The notes under the pieces are model-generated. The model made no database searches and was not told where the DNA came from. It was given only the letters and a program-made list of their open reading frames with translations. Shown in pieces: positions 17,811-26,565 of a stretch of DNA of 37,908 bases. The translations under genes were made by a program, and so were the position numbers. Origin of the DNA: Thalassospira profundimaris (GTDB taxonomy: Bacteria > Pseudomonadota > Alphaproteobacteria > Rhodospirillales > Thalassospiraceae); assembly GCF_003326755.1 (NCBI RefSeq), contig NZ_JPWH01000035.1:1-37908 (forward strand), given 5' to 3'. How positions within the stretch are numbered: the first letter of the stretch is position 1; every line of letters begins with the position of its first letter.

Positions 17811-18717
17811 TGACCACCTCCTCATTCACCTCGGCGAAAATGGTTTCAAGGTCGCGGCGTTGCGGTTGCAAGGCAAAAAGCTGCAAACCTTCGCGGTTCA
17901 GCACCCGGGCAATCACCGGAGCAGCATCATTGCTGGCCTCCAGCCGGTAATGATGATGCCCGCCTTCTTCGGCATGGCTGACGATTTTGGTCACTTCGGG
18001 AATACCGGAAAATGCCTTGTCGGCATTGCGGTCCACTGTTACCAGCAACCCGCCCGATTGCTGCAATTCATCAATCCGGGCATCCACCACCAGCTTGCCC
18101 GCCCGCATGATCAGCGCGCGTTCACACACGGCCTGCACTTCCTGCAAAATATGGGTCGACACAATCACCGTGGCAGTTTTGGCCAAATCGGCAATCAGGT
18201 CGCGCATATGGCGAATCTGTGTGGGGTCAAGGCCGTTGGTCGGTTCATCAAGAATGATAATATCCGGGTTATGCAAAATGGCCTGGGCCACACCAACACG
18301 CTGGCGGTACCCGCGTGACAGGGTCTGGATCGGGTCGGTCGCCTTGGCTTCCAGCACCGTGCGACGAATGGCACTTGCCACCGCCGCATCGCGTTTATCG
18401 ACGGGAACACCATGCAGGCTGGCCTGGTAATCCAGGTAGTCAATGACCGTCATTTCCGGCCAGACCGGGCAGTTTTCCGGCAAATAGCCAATGCGCTTCT
18501 GGATGGCGCGGGTATCACGACCGACTTCAAGGTTATCAACAGCGATTTTGCCCGATGTCGGCTCCAGATAGCCGGTAATCATTTTCATGATCGTGGTTTT
18601 GCCCGCACCATTATGGCCAAGCAAACCGACGATCTCGCCGTGCTTTATTTCAAAACTGACGTCATCCACCGCTATGAAATCGCCATAGCAGCGCGTCAGA
18701 TGCTCCAGTTTGATCAT
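17803..18717 (-). CDS. ABC transporter ATP-binding protein (GldA/CcmA-like)
   Basis: 304-residue nucleotide-binding subunit of the operon. Walker A is GHNGAGKTT, the Q-loop region GYLPENCPVWPEMTV, the signature LSRGYRQRVGVAQAIL, Walker B IIILDEPTNGLDP, and the switch histidine is in VSTHIL. The C-terminal 85 residues, after LIMRAGKLVVDA, form the extra domain seen in ABC-2 exporter ATPases. The start at 18717 has GGAAAG 6-7 bases before it. The frame extends to 18759 but without a ribosome site. It is the first gene of the module and is translationally coupled to the permease-GldG gene. Confidence 0.93.
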   Translation of the reverse strand: MIKLEHLTRCYGDFIAVDDVSFEIKHGEIVGLLGHNGAGKTTIMKMITGYLEPTSGKIAVDNLEVGRDTRAIQKRIGYLPENCPVWPEMTVIDYLDYQASLHGVPVDKRDAAVASAIRRTVLEAKATDPIQTLSRGYRQRVGVAQAILHNPDIIILDEPTNGLDPTQIRHMRDLIADLAKTATVIVSTHILQEVQAVCERALIMRAGKLVVDARIDELQQSGGLLVTVDRNADKAFSGIPEVTKIVSHAEEGGHHHYRLEASNDAAPVIARVLNREGLQLFALQPQRRDLETIFAEVNEEVVNG

Positions 18718-19306
18718 CTGTTCTTTCCGTAAACGGGATGTGAGAACGGGTTGGGACACATGTATTTATTCACGCATCGTGGGGAGAACGACACGCGCCA
18801 GCTTTTTGCTGAAATTTAAATAACCTGCCCGTTACGAGGGGGGAGGAATGGGTGTAACGAGCGGGCAGTGAAGGTAACGGCTGTCATGACCAGTCATTGT
18901 GACGAATGTCCATGCTGTGACAAAACCAGGAAGGGTTAACGTCCCCAACTTTCGGCTAGAACATGGCAACAATATGACATGGCGTCAAAGTGCGGGAAAT
19001 TTGCAGAAATCTGCCTTCTTTTCAGGCATATAAGCTGCGCAACTCCGGATTCCCCAAGGGCTTGCGCACAAAGTCGGGAATCATTTCAAACACGACTCAT
19101 TGCGTTATAACAGATCAGAAAGACCCTATACTTTCTAACAGTTAGCAGCCGACGGGCCACGAAAGATCGCGCCACCATATCCAGGGGGTCAGCCCCTGCC
19201 CGGCCAAAAGACCCGCCACAAAAAAGGCCCCTGTGGCATCGCCCAGGGACCCTTTGATCAGGCACTCTTGTCTTGTGGCCTATATCGGCCTGTTAAAGCT
19301 AGGCCG
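18718..19306. other. 589-base intergenic region between the ABC module and pgk
   Basis: No gene is seen. It should hold the promoter of the minus-strand ABC operon, but no convincing -35/-10 pair stands out. An imperfect inverted repeat, CTGCCCGTTAC (18825-18835) and GTAACGAGCGGGCAG (18854-18868), sits about 110 bases before the ATPase start. CAGGGG-gtcag-CCCCTG (19182-19198) is a small GC hairpin. The right end contains the pgk terminator. Confidence 0.4.
19218..19256 (-). terminator. Putative pgk terminator
   Basis: On the minus strand AAAGG-gt-CCCTG pairs with CAGGG-g-CCTTT with one small internal loop, then runs into six T residues (19225-19220). It lies about 50 bases beyond the pgk stop codon. 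Confidence 0.7.
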
Positions 19307-20503
19307 TCACGCCTTGCGCAGGGCGGCAACACCGGGCAAAACCTTGCCTTCCAGCCATTCCAGGAACGCCCCGCCCGCCGTCGAAACATAGGAGAAATCC
19401 TCGTCCACACCGGCATGGCGCAGGGCAGCAACGGTATCCCCCCCACCGGCAACCGACAGAAGCTTGCCATCCTTGGTCAGTTTGGCAGCGTGCTGGGCCA
19501 CGGAAACGGTCGCGGTGTCAAAAGGCGCAATTTCAAAGGCGCCGAGGGGACCGTTCCACACCAGCGTTTCACAGCTTTCCAAACGCTTGTTCAAATCAGC
19601 AATGGTGGCCGGGCCTGCATCCAGGATCATGCCATCGGCATCAATACCGGTCATGTCTGCCACCACATGGTCGGCATTTTCCTTGAATTCCTTCGCGACC
19701 AAACCATCAACCGGCAGCACAATTTCGCAATTGGCGGCTTCGGCCTTGGTGAAAATCTCGCGCGCAGTTTCCAAAAGGTCATGTTCGCACAGCGATTTGC
19801 CCACATTGACGCCTTTGGCGGCCAGGAAAGTGTTCGCCATGCCGCCACCAATCACAAGCTGGTCCACCTTTTCCACCAGATTGCCGAGAAGGTCGAGCTT
19901 GGTGGAAATTTTGGCCCCGCCAACAATCGCCATTACCGGGTGTTTCGGTGCTTCCAGCGCCTTGCCCAGAGCTTCCAGCTCGATCTGCATCAAACGGCCG
20001 GCATAGGCGGGCAGCTTATGCGCCAAACCTTCGGTCGAGGCATGGGCGCGGTGCGCACATGAAAAGGCATCATTGACAAAAATATCGCCCAGCTTTGCCA
20101 GTTCATCGACAAAGGCAGGGTCGTTCTTTTCTTCTTCTGCGTGATAACGCAGGTTTTCAAGAATGGCGATCTCGCCATCCTTCAGGCCATTCACAACATC
20201 CGCCGCAGCCGAACCAATGCAATCATCGGCAAAGGCAACCGGGCGGCCCAACTGTTTTGCCAGCGCATCGGCCACCGGTTTAAGCGACATTTCAGGCACG
20301 CGCTGCCCTTTGGGGCGGCCAAAATGGGTAATGATCACCAGTTTCGCCCCGGCATCGGCCAGTTCAACCAGGCCCGGCACGGTGCGGTCAATGCGAGTCG
20401 TATCGCTGACAACGCCATCTTTCATCGGAACGTTAAGGTCGGCACGCAGCAACACGCGCTTGCCTGCGACTGAAACACCGTCAAGCGTATTGAAATCAAC
20501 CAT
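19307..20503 (-). CDS. pgk: Phosphoglycerate kinase
   Basis: Transfers phosphate between 1,3-bisphosphoglycerate and ADP in glycolysis. The protein has 398 residues, the usual bacterial length. Seen: substrate-binding [15 protein letters not shown] (16-30), the basic HFGRPKG loop, [28 protein letters not shown], and the nucleotide-binding region with [11 protein letters not shown] and [15 protein letters not shown] near the C-terminus. It stands alone, 160 bases from dapF, without the gap or tkt neighbours seen in many bacteria. Together with gpmI in this window it covers consecutive glycolytic steps, but the two genes are 15 kb apart. Confidence 0.96.
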   Translation of the reverse strand: MVDFNTLDGVSVAGKRVLLRADLNVPMKDGVVSDTTRIDRTVPGLVELADAGAKLVIITHFGRPKGQRVPEMSLKPVADALAKQLGRPVAFADDCIGSAAADVVNGLKDGEIAILENLRYHAEEEKNDPAFVDELAKLGDIFVNDAFSCAHRAHASTEGLAHKLPAYAGRLMQIELEALGKALEAPKHPVMAIVGGAKISTKLDLLGNLVEKVDQLVIGGGMANTFLAAKGVNVGKSLCEHDLLETAREIFTKAEAANCEIVLPVDGLVAKEFKENADHVVADMTGIDADGMILDAGPATIADLNKRLESCETLVWNGPLGAFEIAPFDTATVSVAQHAAKLTKDGKLLSVAGGGDTVAALRHAGVDEDFSYVSTAGGAFLEWLEGKVLPGVAALRKA

Positions 20504-20664
20504 TATCAGAACCTGCCTTTGCGTTTAACAAGCCCCGACCGGGCGGAAATGATCGCGCCCTGCCGCCGGGTATCGCCGCCAGAACAGCGGCACAATCGGA
20601 TGCCTTTTGTGGCCGATCCGCCCGGCCAGCGCAAGCCCGAAGCGACGGGCATTTATCGGATGCC

Positions 20665-21510
20665 TTAATGCACCCCGAACAGTGACGGATGCAATATCCC
20701 GGAAAAACTGGTCGCCACCGGGCCGGTCATCAACACATGATCATCGGGCAGCCATTCGATGCCCAAAACACCACCATCAAGTACCACATCCACCTTGCGC
20801 CCGGTCAGGCCACGCCGTGCAGCGGCCACCCCCGTGGCACAGGCCCCGGTCCCGCAGGCACGGGTAATACCAGCCCCGCGTTCCCAGACCCGCATCCGCA
20901 GGCGATTCTCACCCATCAGGTGACAAACCTCGATATTGGCGCGTTCGGGGAATATATCGTGATGTTCCAGCACCGGACCATATTTTTCCAGGTCAACGGC
21001 TTCGGCGTCATCGACAAAAAATACCGCATGGGGGTTGCCCATATTTACCCCGACCGCATCAGTTAGCGGCCCGAGCGAAAACGGAATATGGTTGGTATCC
21101 ACCGCCTTTAGCAACGGGATTTCGCGCCAGTCCAAACGGGCCTGCCCCATATCGACCGTGACGGTGCCATCATCCAGGCCGCGTGCCTCCAGCAGGCCGG
21201 AAACGGTTTGCACCGTGACATCACGCCGTTTGAATTCGGCCATCAGAATATCGGCGACACACCGCGTGGCGTTGCCACAGGCCCCCACTTCACTGCCATC
21301 ATTATTGCGGATACGCATAAAGGCATCCGCATCGTCATCACGCGGCGGTTCAATCACGACCAACTGATCGCAGCCAACCCCGGTTCTGCGATCGGCAATC
21401 CGCGCGGCTGTTGCATCGTCCATATCCAGAACAACAGAATCCCGCCGCCCGTCAAAGACGACAAAATCATTGCCCAGACCGTGCATTTTGATAAAGGAAA
21501 TTCCGTTCAT
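20665..21510 (-). CDS. dapF: Diaminopimelate epimerase
   Basis: Converts LL- to meso-diaminopimelate for lysine and peptidoglycan synthesis, using two cysteines and no cofactor. The 281 residues begin MNGISFIKMHGLGNDFVVFDG, the conserved opening. The catalytic cysteines are C78 (GACGNATRC) and C219 (RACGTGACATG). MRIRNNDGSEV and VNMGNPHAVFF are further family motifs. It lies downstream of the GNAT-like gene (48 bases) and upstream of pgk on the same strand. Confidence 0.95.
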   Translation of the reverse strand: MNGISFIKMHGLGNDFVVFDGRRDSVVLDMDDATAARIADRRTGVGCDQLVVIEPPRDDDADAFMRIRNNDGSEVGACGNATRCVADILMAEFKRRDVTVQTVSGLLEARGLDDGTVTVDMGQARLDWREIPLLKAVDTNHIPFSLGPLTDAVGVNMGNPHAVFFVDDAEAVDLEKYGPVLEHHDIFPERANIEVCHLMGENRLRMRVWERGAGITRACGTGACATGVAAARRGLTGRKVDVVLDGGVLGIEWLPDDHVLMTGPVATSFSGILHPSLFGVH

Positions 21511-21558
21511 GTCCGTATCGCTATCGGCTGCAAATAAAGGTGTTTACAGCCGACAGCA

Positions 21559-22032
21559 TCACGGCTTTGGTGCCGGGGCGCAATAGCGGATTTTGCGCGG
21601 CACAAATCCGGCATCGGAAAAAAAGGACTTCATACGCATATTGGGTTCATCCACGGCCACATAGGTCGCGGCACATCCATGCAGACGCAACAGGCGGTCC
21701 ATTGCCTCGCGCATGCAATTCAAAACATGCTCACGCGCGACAATTTCCACCGCCTTGACATTGTCCACATGCAGAACCGTTCCGATACTCATATCCGTCC
21801 GGATTTCGTATGAGAAAACCCCGTGGACATAGCCCCGGTCATTCCGAATCACAACGATGCCCTTGTCTCGCAGCCATTGACTTTCCGGTACGGGATCATC
21901 GGTACAAACATATTCGGCAACGAAGTCCTGCCATTTTTGCAGCGTGATATTTGCCTCGGTCATCTGGACCAGAGGAAAGATCATGTCCGCAATTCCGGCG
22001 GTTAAAGGTTGTGCGTTATAGGTATTCAACAT
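21559..22032 (-). CDS. GNAT-like hypothetical protein, probably FNR-regulated
   Basis: 157 residues. The pattern of the second half (GVFSYEIRTDMSIGTVLHVD, then a helix VEIVAREHVLNCMREAMDRL, then ATYVAVDEPNMRMKSFF and DAGFVPRKIRYC) resembles an N-acetyltransferase (GNAT) fold, including the typical C-terminal 'FF.DAGF' turn. The acetyl-CoA loop (Q/RxxGxG/A) is not obvious, so activity is uncertain. GGGGA lies before the ATG. A perfect FNR box lies 55-68 bases upstream, at the spacing of a class II activated promoter. The gene is divergent from ccoN. It may be cotranscribed with dapF. Confidence 0.72.
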   Translation of the reverse strand: MLNTYNAQPLTAGIADMIFPLVQMTEANITLQKWQDFVAEYVCTDDPVPESQWLRDKGIVVIRNDRGYVHGVFSYEIRTDMSIGTVLHVDNVKAVEIVAREHVLNCMREAMDRLLRLHGCAATYVAVDEPNMRMKSFFSDAGFVPRKIRYCAPAPKP

Positions 22033-22086
22033 GGTCTTTTCCCCGAATTTATCGGGCGATCATGACGCAAAGAAAAGGACCCAGCG

Positions 22087-22100
22087 TTGATGTGCATCAA
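22087..22100 (-). promoter_or_regulatory. Perfect FNR/FixK-type box before the GNAT-like gene
   Basis: TTGATGTGCATCAA is a perfect palindromic match to the FNR consensus TTGAT-N4-ATCAA. Its centre lies about 41.5 bases from a putative start site near 22052, with CATGAT (22064-22059, minus strand) as -10 in the right place. This is the class II activation geometry for the minus-strand gene. Confidence 0.8.
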
Positions 22101-22206
22101 CAACAACCGCCCCGATAACAAGGCATAAGCATTCTTGCGAAAAAACATTCTCATGCGAGAAGAGTGTCTTCGGCATACATAACGCCTGCGTGTTAATGAC
22201 CCCGGA

Positions 22207-22220
22207 TTGATATTGATCAG
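22207..22220 (+). promoter_or_regulatory. FNR/FixK-type box and promoter of ccoNOQP
   Basis: TTGATATTGATCAG matches the FNR consensus with one mismatch at the last base. Forty-one bases downstream of its centre is about 22255, and GATGAT (22243-22248) is a passable -10, again a class II arrangement. The rest of the leader to 22428 is about 170 bases with no convincing gene. Confidence 0.7.
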
Positions 22221-22428
22221 TGTGGCATGAACAGAACAGGCCGATGATGCCGAGGATATATATTTATGAGTGTTTTGTTTTGTGAAACACAACTATTGTT
22301 GCACGAAACAGAATGTTTGATCGTCGGCGGCACGGGGGATGACCAGGTCATTGCAGGATGCCGCCAGGGCTGTTCGGATTGCCGGCCCCATGCGGCAATC
22401 CACCCGCACACGCAAACGGGAGTCGAGA

Positions 22429-23895
22429 ATGAGCCAGGGGAGCATGGCACAGACGGCTTCGTCCGCCGTTGACTACAATATGGACGTAGTGCGCTGGGGC
22501 GCGCTGGCGACCGTCTTTTGGGGCGTCGTCGGCTTTCTGGCAGGTGATTTTATCGCCTGGCAGTTGGCGTTTCCCGCATTGAACTTTGACTTCGAGTATC
22601 TGAATTTCGGGCGTCTGCGTCCGCTTCACACCTCGGCGGTCATTTTTGCATTTGGCGGCAATGCGCTGCTGTGTACGTCGTTTTACGTCGTCCAGCGCAC
22701 CTGCCGCACCAGCCTGTTCGGTGGCAAGGCCCTGCCTGCCTTCGTGTTCTGGGGTTATCAGTTGTTCATCGTCATGGCCGCACTTGGCTATGTTCTCGGT
22801 GTCACCCAGGGCCGTGAATATGCCGAACCGGAATGGTTCGTTGACATTTGGCTGACCATTGTCTGGGTCGCCTATCTGGCTGTTTTTGTCGGCACCCTGC
22901 TCAAACGCGAGGAACCGCACATTTATGTTGCCAACTGGTTCTACCTGGCCTTCATCGTCACGATTGCGATGCTGCATCTGGGCAACAACCTGGCCATTCC
23001 GGTTTCGCTGTTTGGCACGAAATCCTATTCCATGTTCTCTGGTGTTCAGGATGCCCTGACCCAGTGGTGGTATGGTCACAACGCTGTGGGCTTCTTCCTG
23101 ACGGCTGGCTTCCTCGGCATGATGTATTACTTCATCCCGAAACGGGCCGAACGTCCGGTTTATTCCTATCGCCTGTCGATCATTCACTTCTGGGCGCTGA
23201 TCTTCCTGTATATCTGGGCTGGTCCGCACCACCTGCATTACACCGCCCTGCCTGACTGGGCACAAACCCTTGGCATGACCTTCTCTGTCATGCTGTGGAT
23301 GCCGTCCTGGGGTGGTATGATCAATGGTCTGATGACCCTTTCGGGGGCTTGGGACAAACTGCGCACCGATCCGGTTCTGCGCTTCATGGTTGCGGCTGTC
23401 GGTTTCTATGGCATGTCGACCTTCGAAGGCCCGGTCATGTCGATCAAATCGGTCAACGGCCTGTCTCACTACACTGACTGGACCATTGGTCACGTTCACT
23501 CTGGTGCTCTGGGCTGGGTTGCCTTCGTATCGTTTGGTGCGATCTACTTCCTGATCCCGGTTCTGTGGAATCGCGAACGCCTTTACTCCATGCGTCTGGT
23601 TGCCCACCATTTCTGGCTCGGCACCATTGGTATCGTGCTCTACATCACCTCGATGTGGGTCTCGGGTATCATGCAGGGTCTGATGTGGCGTGCACACGAC
23701 CAGCTTGGCTTCCTTCAGTATTCCTTCATTGAGACCGTTGAAGCGATGCACCCCTACTACATCATTCGTGCCACCGGTGGTGCCCTGTTCGTTCTGGGTT
23801 CGCTGCTGATGGTCTGGAACGTCTACAAGACGATCCGCGGTGATACCCGTCGGGAAGCTCCAATCGGTGTGACTGCTCCGGCAGCGGCCCAATAA
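22429..23895 (+). CDS. ccoN: Cytochrome c oxidase cbb3-type, catalytic subunit I
   Basis: Haem-copper oxidase subunit that reduces oxygen to water at low oxygen tension. 488 residues with about twelve membrane segments. The metal-binding histidines are visible: H67 (LRPLHTSA, low-spin haem), H217 in GHNAVGFF (CuB), H267-H268 in GPHHLHY (CuB), and H355 and H357 in IGHVHSG (haems). [11 protein letters not shown] is another family string. The ATG at 22429 is chosen because GGGAG lies 7 bases upstream and the length fits the family. ATG 22444 is an alternative, and the upstream open frame to 22339 has no family similarity. It is followed 13 bases later by ccoO. Confidence 0.97.
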   Translation: MSQGSMAQTASSAVDYNMDVVRWGALATVFWGVVGFLAGDFIAWQLAFPALNFDFEYLNFGRLRPLHTSAVIFAFGGNALLCTSFYVVQRTCRTSLFGGKALPAFVFWGYQLFIVMAALGYVLGVTQGREYAEPEWFVDIWLTIVWVAYLAVFVGTLLKREEPHIYVANWFYLAFIVTIAMLHLGNNLAIPVSLFGTKSYSMFSGVQDALTQWWYGHNAVGFFLTAGFLGMMYYFIPKRAERPVYSYRLSIIHFWALIFLYIWAGPHHLHYTALPDWAQTLGMTFSVMLWMPSWGGMINGLMTLSGAWDKLRTDPVLRFMVAAVGFYGMSTFEGPVMSIKSVNGLSHYTDWTIGHVHSGALGWVAFVSFGAIYFLIPVLWNRERLYSMRLVAHHFWLGTIGIVLYITSMWVSGIMQGLMWRAHDQLGFLQYSFIETVEAMHPYYIIRATGGALFVLGSLLMVWNVYKTIRGDTRREAPIGVTAPAAAQ

Positions 23896-23908
23896 GGAGG
23901 AATGGAAA

Positions 23909-24640
23909 ATGCTTCTTAAAAAACACCACTTCCTCGAGAAGAACGTTTTCTTCCTGACCCTCGGTATTTTTCTGACCATCATTATCGGTGGTATCGTGGA
24001 AATTGTGCCGCTGTTCACAATGGAACAGACCATCGAAAAGGTGGATGGGGTTCGTCCCTATTCACCGCTGGAACAGGCAGGCCGGAACATCTATATCCGC
24101 GAAGGCTGTTATAACTGCCATTCGCAGATGATCCGTCCGTTCCGCGATGAAGTTGAACGTTATGGTCATTACAGCCTTGCGGCTGAATCGATGTATGACC
24201 ATCCGTTCCAGTGGGGGTCAAAACGTACCGGTCCGGATCTGGCACGTGTCGGCGGGAAATATTCCAATGCCTGGCATGTTGCCCACCTTGATGATCCGCG
24301 TTCGGTCGTGCCGGAATCGATCATGCCGGGCTATCCGTTCCTGGCGAATACGGAACTGAAGTTCGACGACGTTGCCGATCACCTCAAGACGTTGCGCATG
24401 GTTGGTGTTCCCTACACCGACGAACAGATCGAGGACGCACTTGCGGACCTTCATCTCCAGGCAACCGAAGACGCCGCCTATGACGACGGCTTCCTTGCCC
24501 GTTATCCGAAAGCCGCCACGGGGGACTTTGACGGCAACCCGGAAAAACTGACCGAGATGGATGCCCTGATTGCGTATCTGCAGGTCCTGGGACGCATGGT
24601 TGATTTCACGACCTATGATCCCAGCAAGAATCTGCGCTGA
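23909..24640 (+). CDS. ccoO: Cytochrome c oxidase cbb3-type, subunit II (mono-haem cytochrome c)
   Basis: 243 residues. One N-terminal membrane anchor (about 13-36, [20 protein letters not shown]) is followed by a periplasmic mono-haem domain. The haem-binding CYNCH is at 67-71, in the typical [17 protein letters not shown] context, and the axial methionine is probably in [10 protein letters not shown] strong AAGGAGG lies 8 bases upstream of the ATG. It passes electrons from CcoP to CcoN. Confidence 0.97.
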   Translation: MLLKKHHFLEKNVFFLTLGIFLTIIIGGIVEIVPLFTMEQTIEKVDGVRPYSPLEQAGRNIYIREGCYNCHSQMIRPFRDEVERYGHYSLAAESMYDHPFQWGSKRTGPDLARVGGKYSNAWHVAHLDDPRSVVPESIMPGYPFLANTELKFDDVADHLKTLRMVGVPYTDEQIEDALADLHLQATEDAAYDDGFLARYPKAATGDFDGNPEKLTEMDALIAYLQVLGRMVDFTTYDPSKNLR

Positions 24641-24656
24641 GACAAGGACGCGAATT

Positions 24657-24812
24657 ATGGAATTCTTTTCCGCACTCGCTGATTTTCTCCGGCCCTTGTG
24701 GGGTCTGTGGCTGATGATGTTCTTTGCCGCGATTATTGCTTTCGTTATGTGGCCAAGCAAGAAACGCAAAAAGAACTTTGAAGACCACGCCCAGATCCCT
24801 TTCAAGGACTAG
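24657..24812 (+). CDS. ccoQ: Cbb3 oxidase small subunit CcoQ
   Basis: 51-residue protein with one membrane helix (about 13-33, LWGLWLMMFFAAIIAFVMW) followed by the basic PSKKRKK and an acidic end, the usual CcoQ pattern. It sits between ccoO and ccoP and has AAGGA before its ATG. In other bacteria CcoQ stabilises the complex or affects redox signalling. Confidence 0.9.
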   Translation: MEFFSALADFLRPLWGLWLMMFFAAIIAFVMWPSKKRKKNFEDHAQIPFKD

Positions 24813-24831
24813 GAAGAGGGAGAACCGAGCT

Positions 24832-25704
24832 ATGTCGACGCATGTCGAAAAAGACAAAGTTACCGGCCGCGAAACAACCGGCCATCAATGGGACGGCATC
24901 AAGGAGCTCAATACGCCGCTCCCGTCCTGGTGGGTCTATGTGTTTTGGGTCTGCGTGATCTGGTCGATCGGTTACTGGGTGGTTTATCCATCCTTTCCAA
25001 CCGCACACGGCTACCTGAAAGGGGTGTTTGGTGTTACCGAACGCTCCAAGATCGAAGAAACAATGGCAAATGTTGCTGCCGAACGTGCTCCTTACATGGA
25101 ACGCCTGGCAGCCCTGGATGTTGACCAGATTGCCAATGATTCGGAACTGCTGAACTTCTCGATGGCAGGCGGCAAGGCGATTTTTGCCGAAAATTGCGCA
25201 CCGTGTCACGGCACGGGCGGGGTCGGCAATGTTGGCTTCCCGTCCCTGCAGGACGATGCCTGGCTGTGGGGTGGCACGCTTGATGACATCTCGCACACCA
25301 TCCATGTCGGTATTCGGTCGTCGGACAATGACGATACCCGCTTTAACGACATGCCTGCTTTTGGCAAGGACGGCATTCTGTCACAGGCTGAAATCAGTGA
25401 CGTCGTGCAGCATGTTCTTTCCTTTAGCGGTCGTGCAACCGATGCGGCCGCTGCAGAACGTGGTGCTGTCATCTTTGCTGATAACTGTGCTGCCTGTCAT
25501 GGCGAAAACGGCAAGGGCATCGTTGAAATGGGTGCACCGAACCTGACGGACAATATCTGGCTTTATGGTGGCGACCAGGCCACCCTGATCCAGACCGTTA
25601 CCAATGCACGTCGTGGCGTCATGCCAGCCTGGGAAGGCAAACTGAGCGACGAAACCATCAAAATGCTGACGGTTTATGTTCACTCGCTTGGTGGTGGTCA
25701 GTAA
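24832..25704 (+). CDS. ccoP: Cytochrome c oxidase cbb3-type, subunit III (di-haem cytochrome c)
   Basis: 290 residues. It has a cytoplasmic N-terminus with GHQWDGIKELNTPLPSWW, the classic CcoP signature, one membrane helix (about 33-52), and two periplasmic cytochrome c domains with haem sites CAPCH (122-126) and CAACH (219-223). MPAFG and MPAWEG supply the axial methionines. It accepts electrons from soluble cytochrome c or the bc1 complex. The ATG at 24832 follows GGAAGAGGGAGAA. The frame is open further upstream into ccoQ, but this is not coding. A terminator follows 44 bases after the stop. Confidence 0.97.
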   Translation: MSTHVEKDKVTGRETTGHQWDGIKELNTPLPSWWVYVFWVCVIWSIGYWVVYPSFPTAHGYLKGVFGVTERSKIEETMANVAAERAPYMERLAALDVDQIANDSELLNFSMAGGKAIFAENCAPCHGTGGVGNVGFPSLQDDAWLWGGTLDDISHTIHVGIRSSDNDDTRFNDMPAFGKDGILSQAEISDVVQHVLSFSGRATDAAAAERGAVIFADNCAACHGENGKGIVEMGAPNLTDNIWLYGGDQATLIQTVTNARRGVMPAWEGKLSDETIKMLTVYVHSLGGGQ

Positions 25705-25747
25705 CGCCTCACCGACATCACCGGTCCAACCGGTGTAAAGACCAGAC

Positions 25748-25780
25748 AAAAGACCGGGGTTTCAGGACTCCGGTCTTTTT
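25748..25780 (+). terminator. Intrinsic terminator of ccoNOQP
   Basis: AAAGACCGG (25748-25756) and CCGGTCTTT (25770-25778) form a perfect 9-base stem over a 13-base loop, followed by T residues. Confidence 0.85.
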
Positions 25781-26565
25781 ATATTTCCGTATTTGTATTC
25801 CCGTGCGAATGATCGGCTCCTGACATCTGGTCGCACATAACGTGCGAAAATCCCTGTCTTCGCCGATCCGCAAGCATCAGCATTATCAACGCGGCATAAC
25901 CATCACACATGCCCTGTCACCAGCCGCATTGCAGCGCCCGGCCATGCCGCTCTGCCATGTGCGAAAACAGGCGCACTCTGCCCATGCGGGCATTTACCAC
26001 ACTCACCAAATGCCCCCGCTATTCTGCGTCCCAAAGAGACTCGTCTTGATTGATACATACGCCTAACAAATCACCCCGTATTGTATGGTGATTGTAGGTT
26101 AAAATTGTCTGCTTTTCACAGATGAAAGGCCCAGTTTTCCGGGTGCATGAGCGATCATTTCGACGAAAAAATCATAAATTTTCAAAGCCTCACGAAGCAG
26201 TAGCGTATGCGCCCGGCCTTGAACGGGCACTCTTTCATCATGTTTTAATAATATAAAACCAAAGCACATCAAGCACTTGCCCTCCGGCCAGGCCATCTCA
26301 CCCAGGCTGGAAAATCGAAACGGTTCCGCTCGGTCGTTTTCTCCGCCCCGGGTGCGCCCGGTGATACGGCGGAAAATTGATTTGTGTCATGGAACAGCAA
26401 GACCCGTTTCCAATATTTTGCCTGCGGTATTTGAATTATCCCAAGTCTGCCGGGTCGAGCGTGCCGCCCTGACAGAACCCCGCAGAACCTGCTGGCCGGT
26501 TGCCCTGTAACTGGCAAGAGAGAGCAGCAAGACTGCATCGCACGGCGAATGGTCAGGCCCAGATC
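25781..26565. other. 785-base intergenic region between ccoP and ccoG
   Basis: No convincing gene. Small open frames at 25842-26066 (+) and 26099-26296 (-) lack ribosome sites or family character. Seen: a CGCAC-ataac-GTGCG hairpin (about 25832-25846), three GTGCGAA motifs, a perfect inverted repeat AATCACC/GGTGATT (26069-26075 and 26087-26093), an AT-rich block at 26243-26260 and a weak FNR-like box at 26377. The length is unusual for cco clusters, where ccoG normally follows ccoP closely. Confidence 0.4.
26377..26390 (+). promoter_or_regulatory. Weak FNR-like box before ccoG
   Basis: TTGATTTGTGTCAT matches the core TTGA-N6-TCAA at 7 of 8 positions. TATTTT at 26414-26419 lies where a -10 would be in a class II FNR promoter (start near 26425). 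The second half-site is imperfect, so this is tentative. Confidence 0.4.

Noticed and set aside
22266..22472. 68-codon Cys-containing open frame in the ccoN leader
   Set aside because: It overlaps the ccoN start, has no ribosome site and no helix or domain pattern. A leader peptide cannot be excluded, but nothing supports it.
22348..24033. Long open frame (561 codons) on the minus strand opposite ccoN
   Set aside because: It mirrors ccoN codon structure, is rich in Arg, His and Gln without any domain, and the opposite strand encodes a clear haem-copper oxidase.
26099..26296. 65-codon open frame on the minus strand in the ccoP-ccoG spacer
   Set aside because: Weak ribosome site, mixed composition and no family resemblance. 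Insufficient support for a gene.
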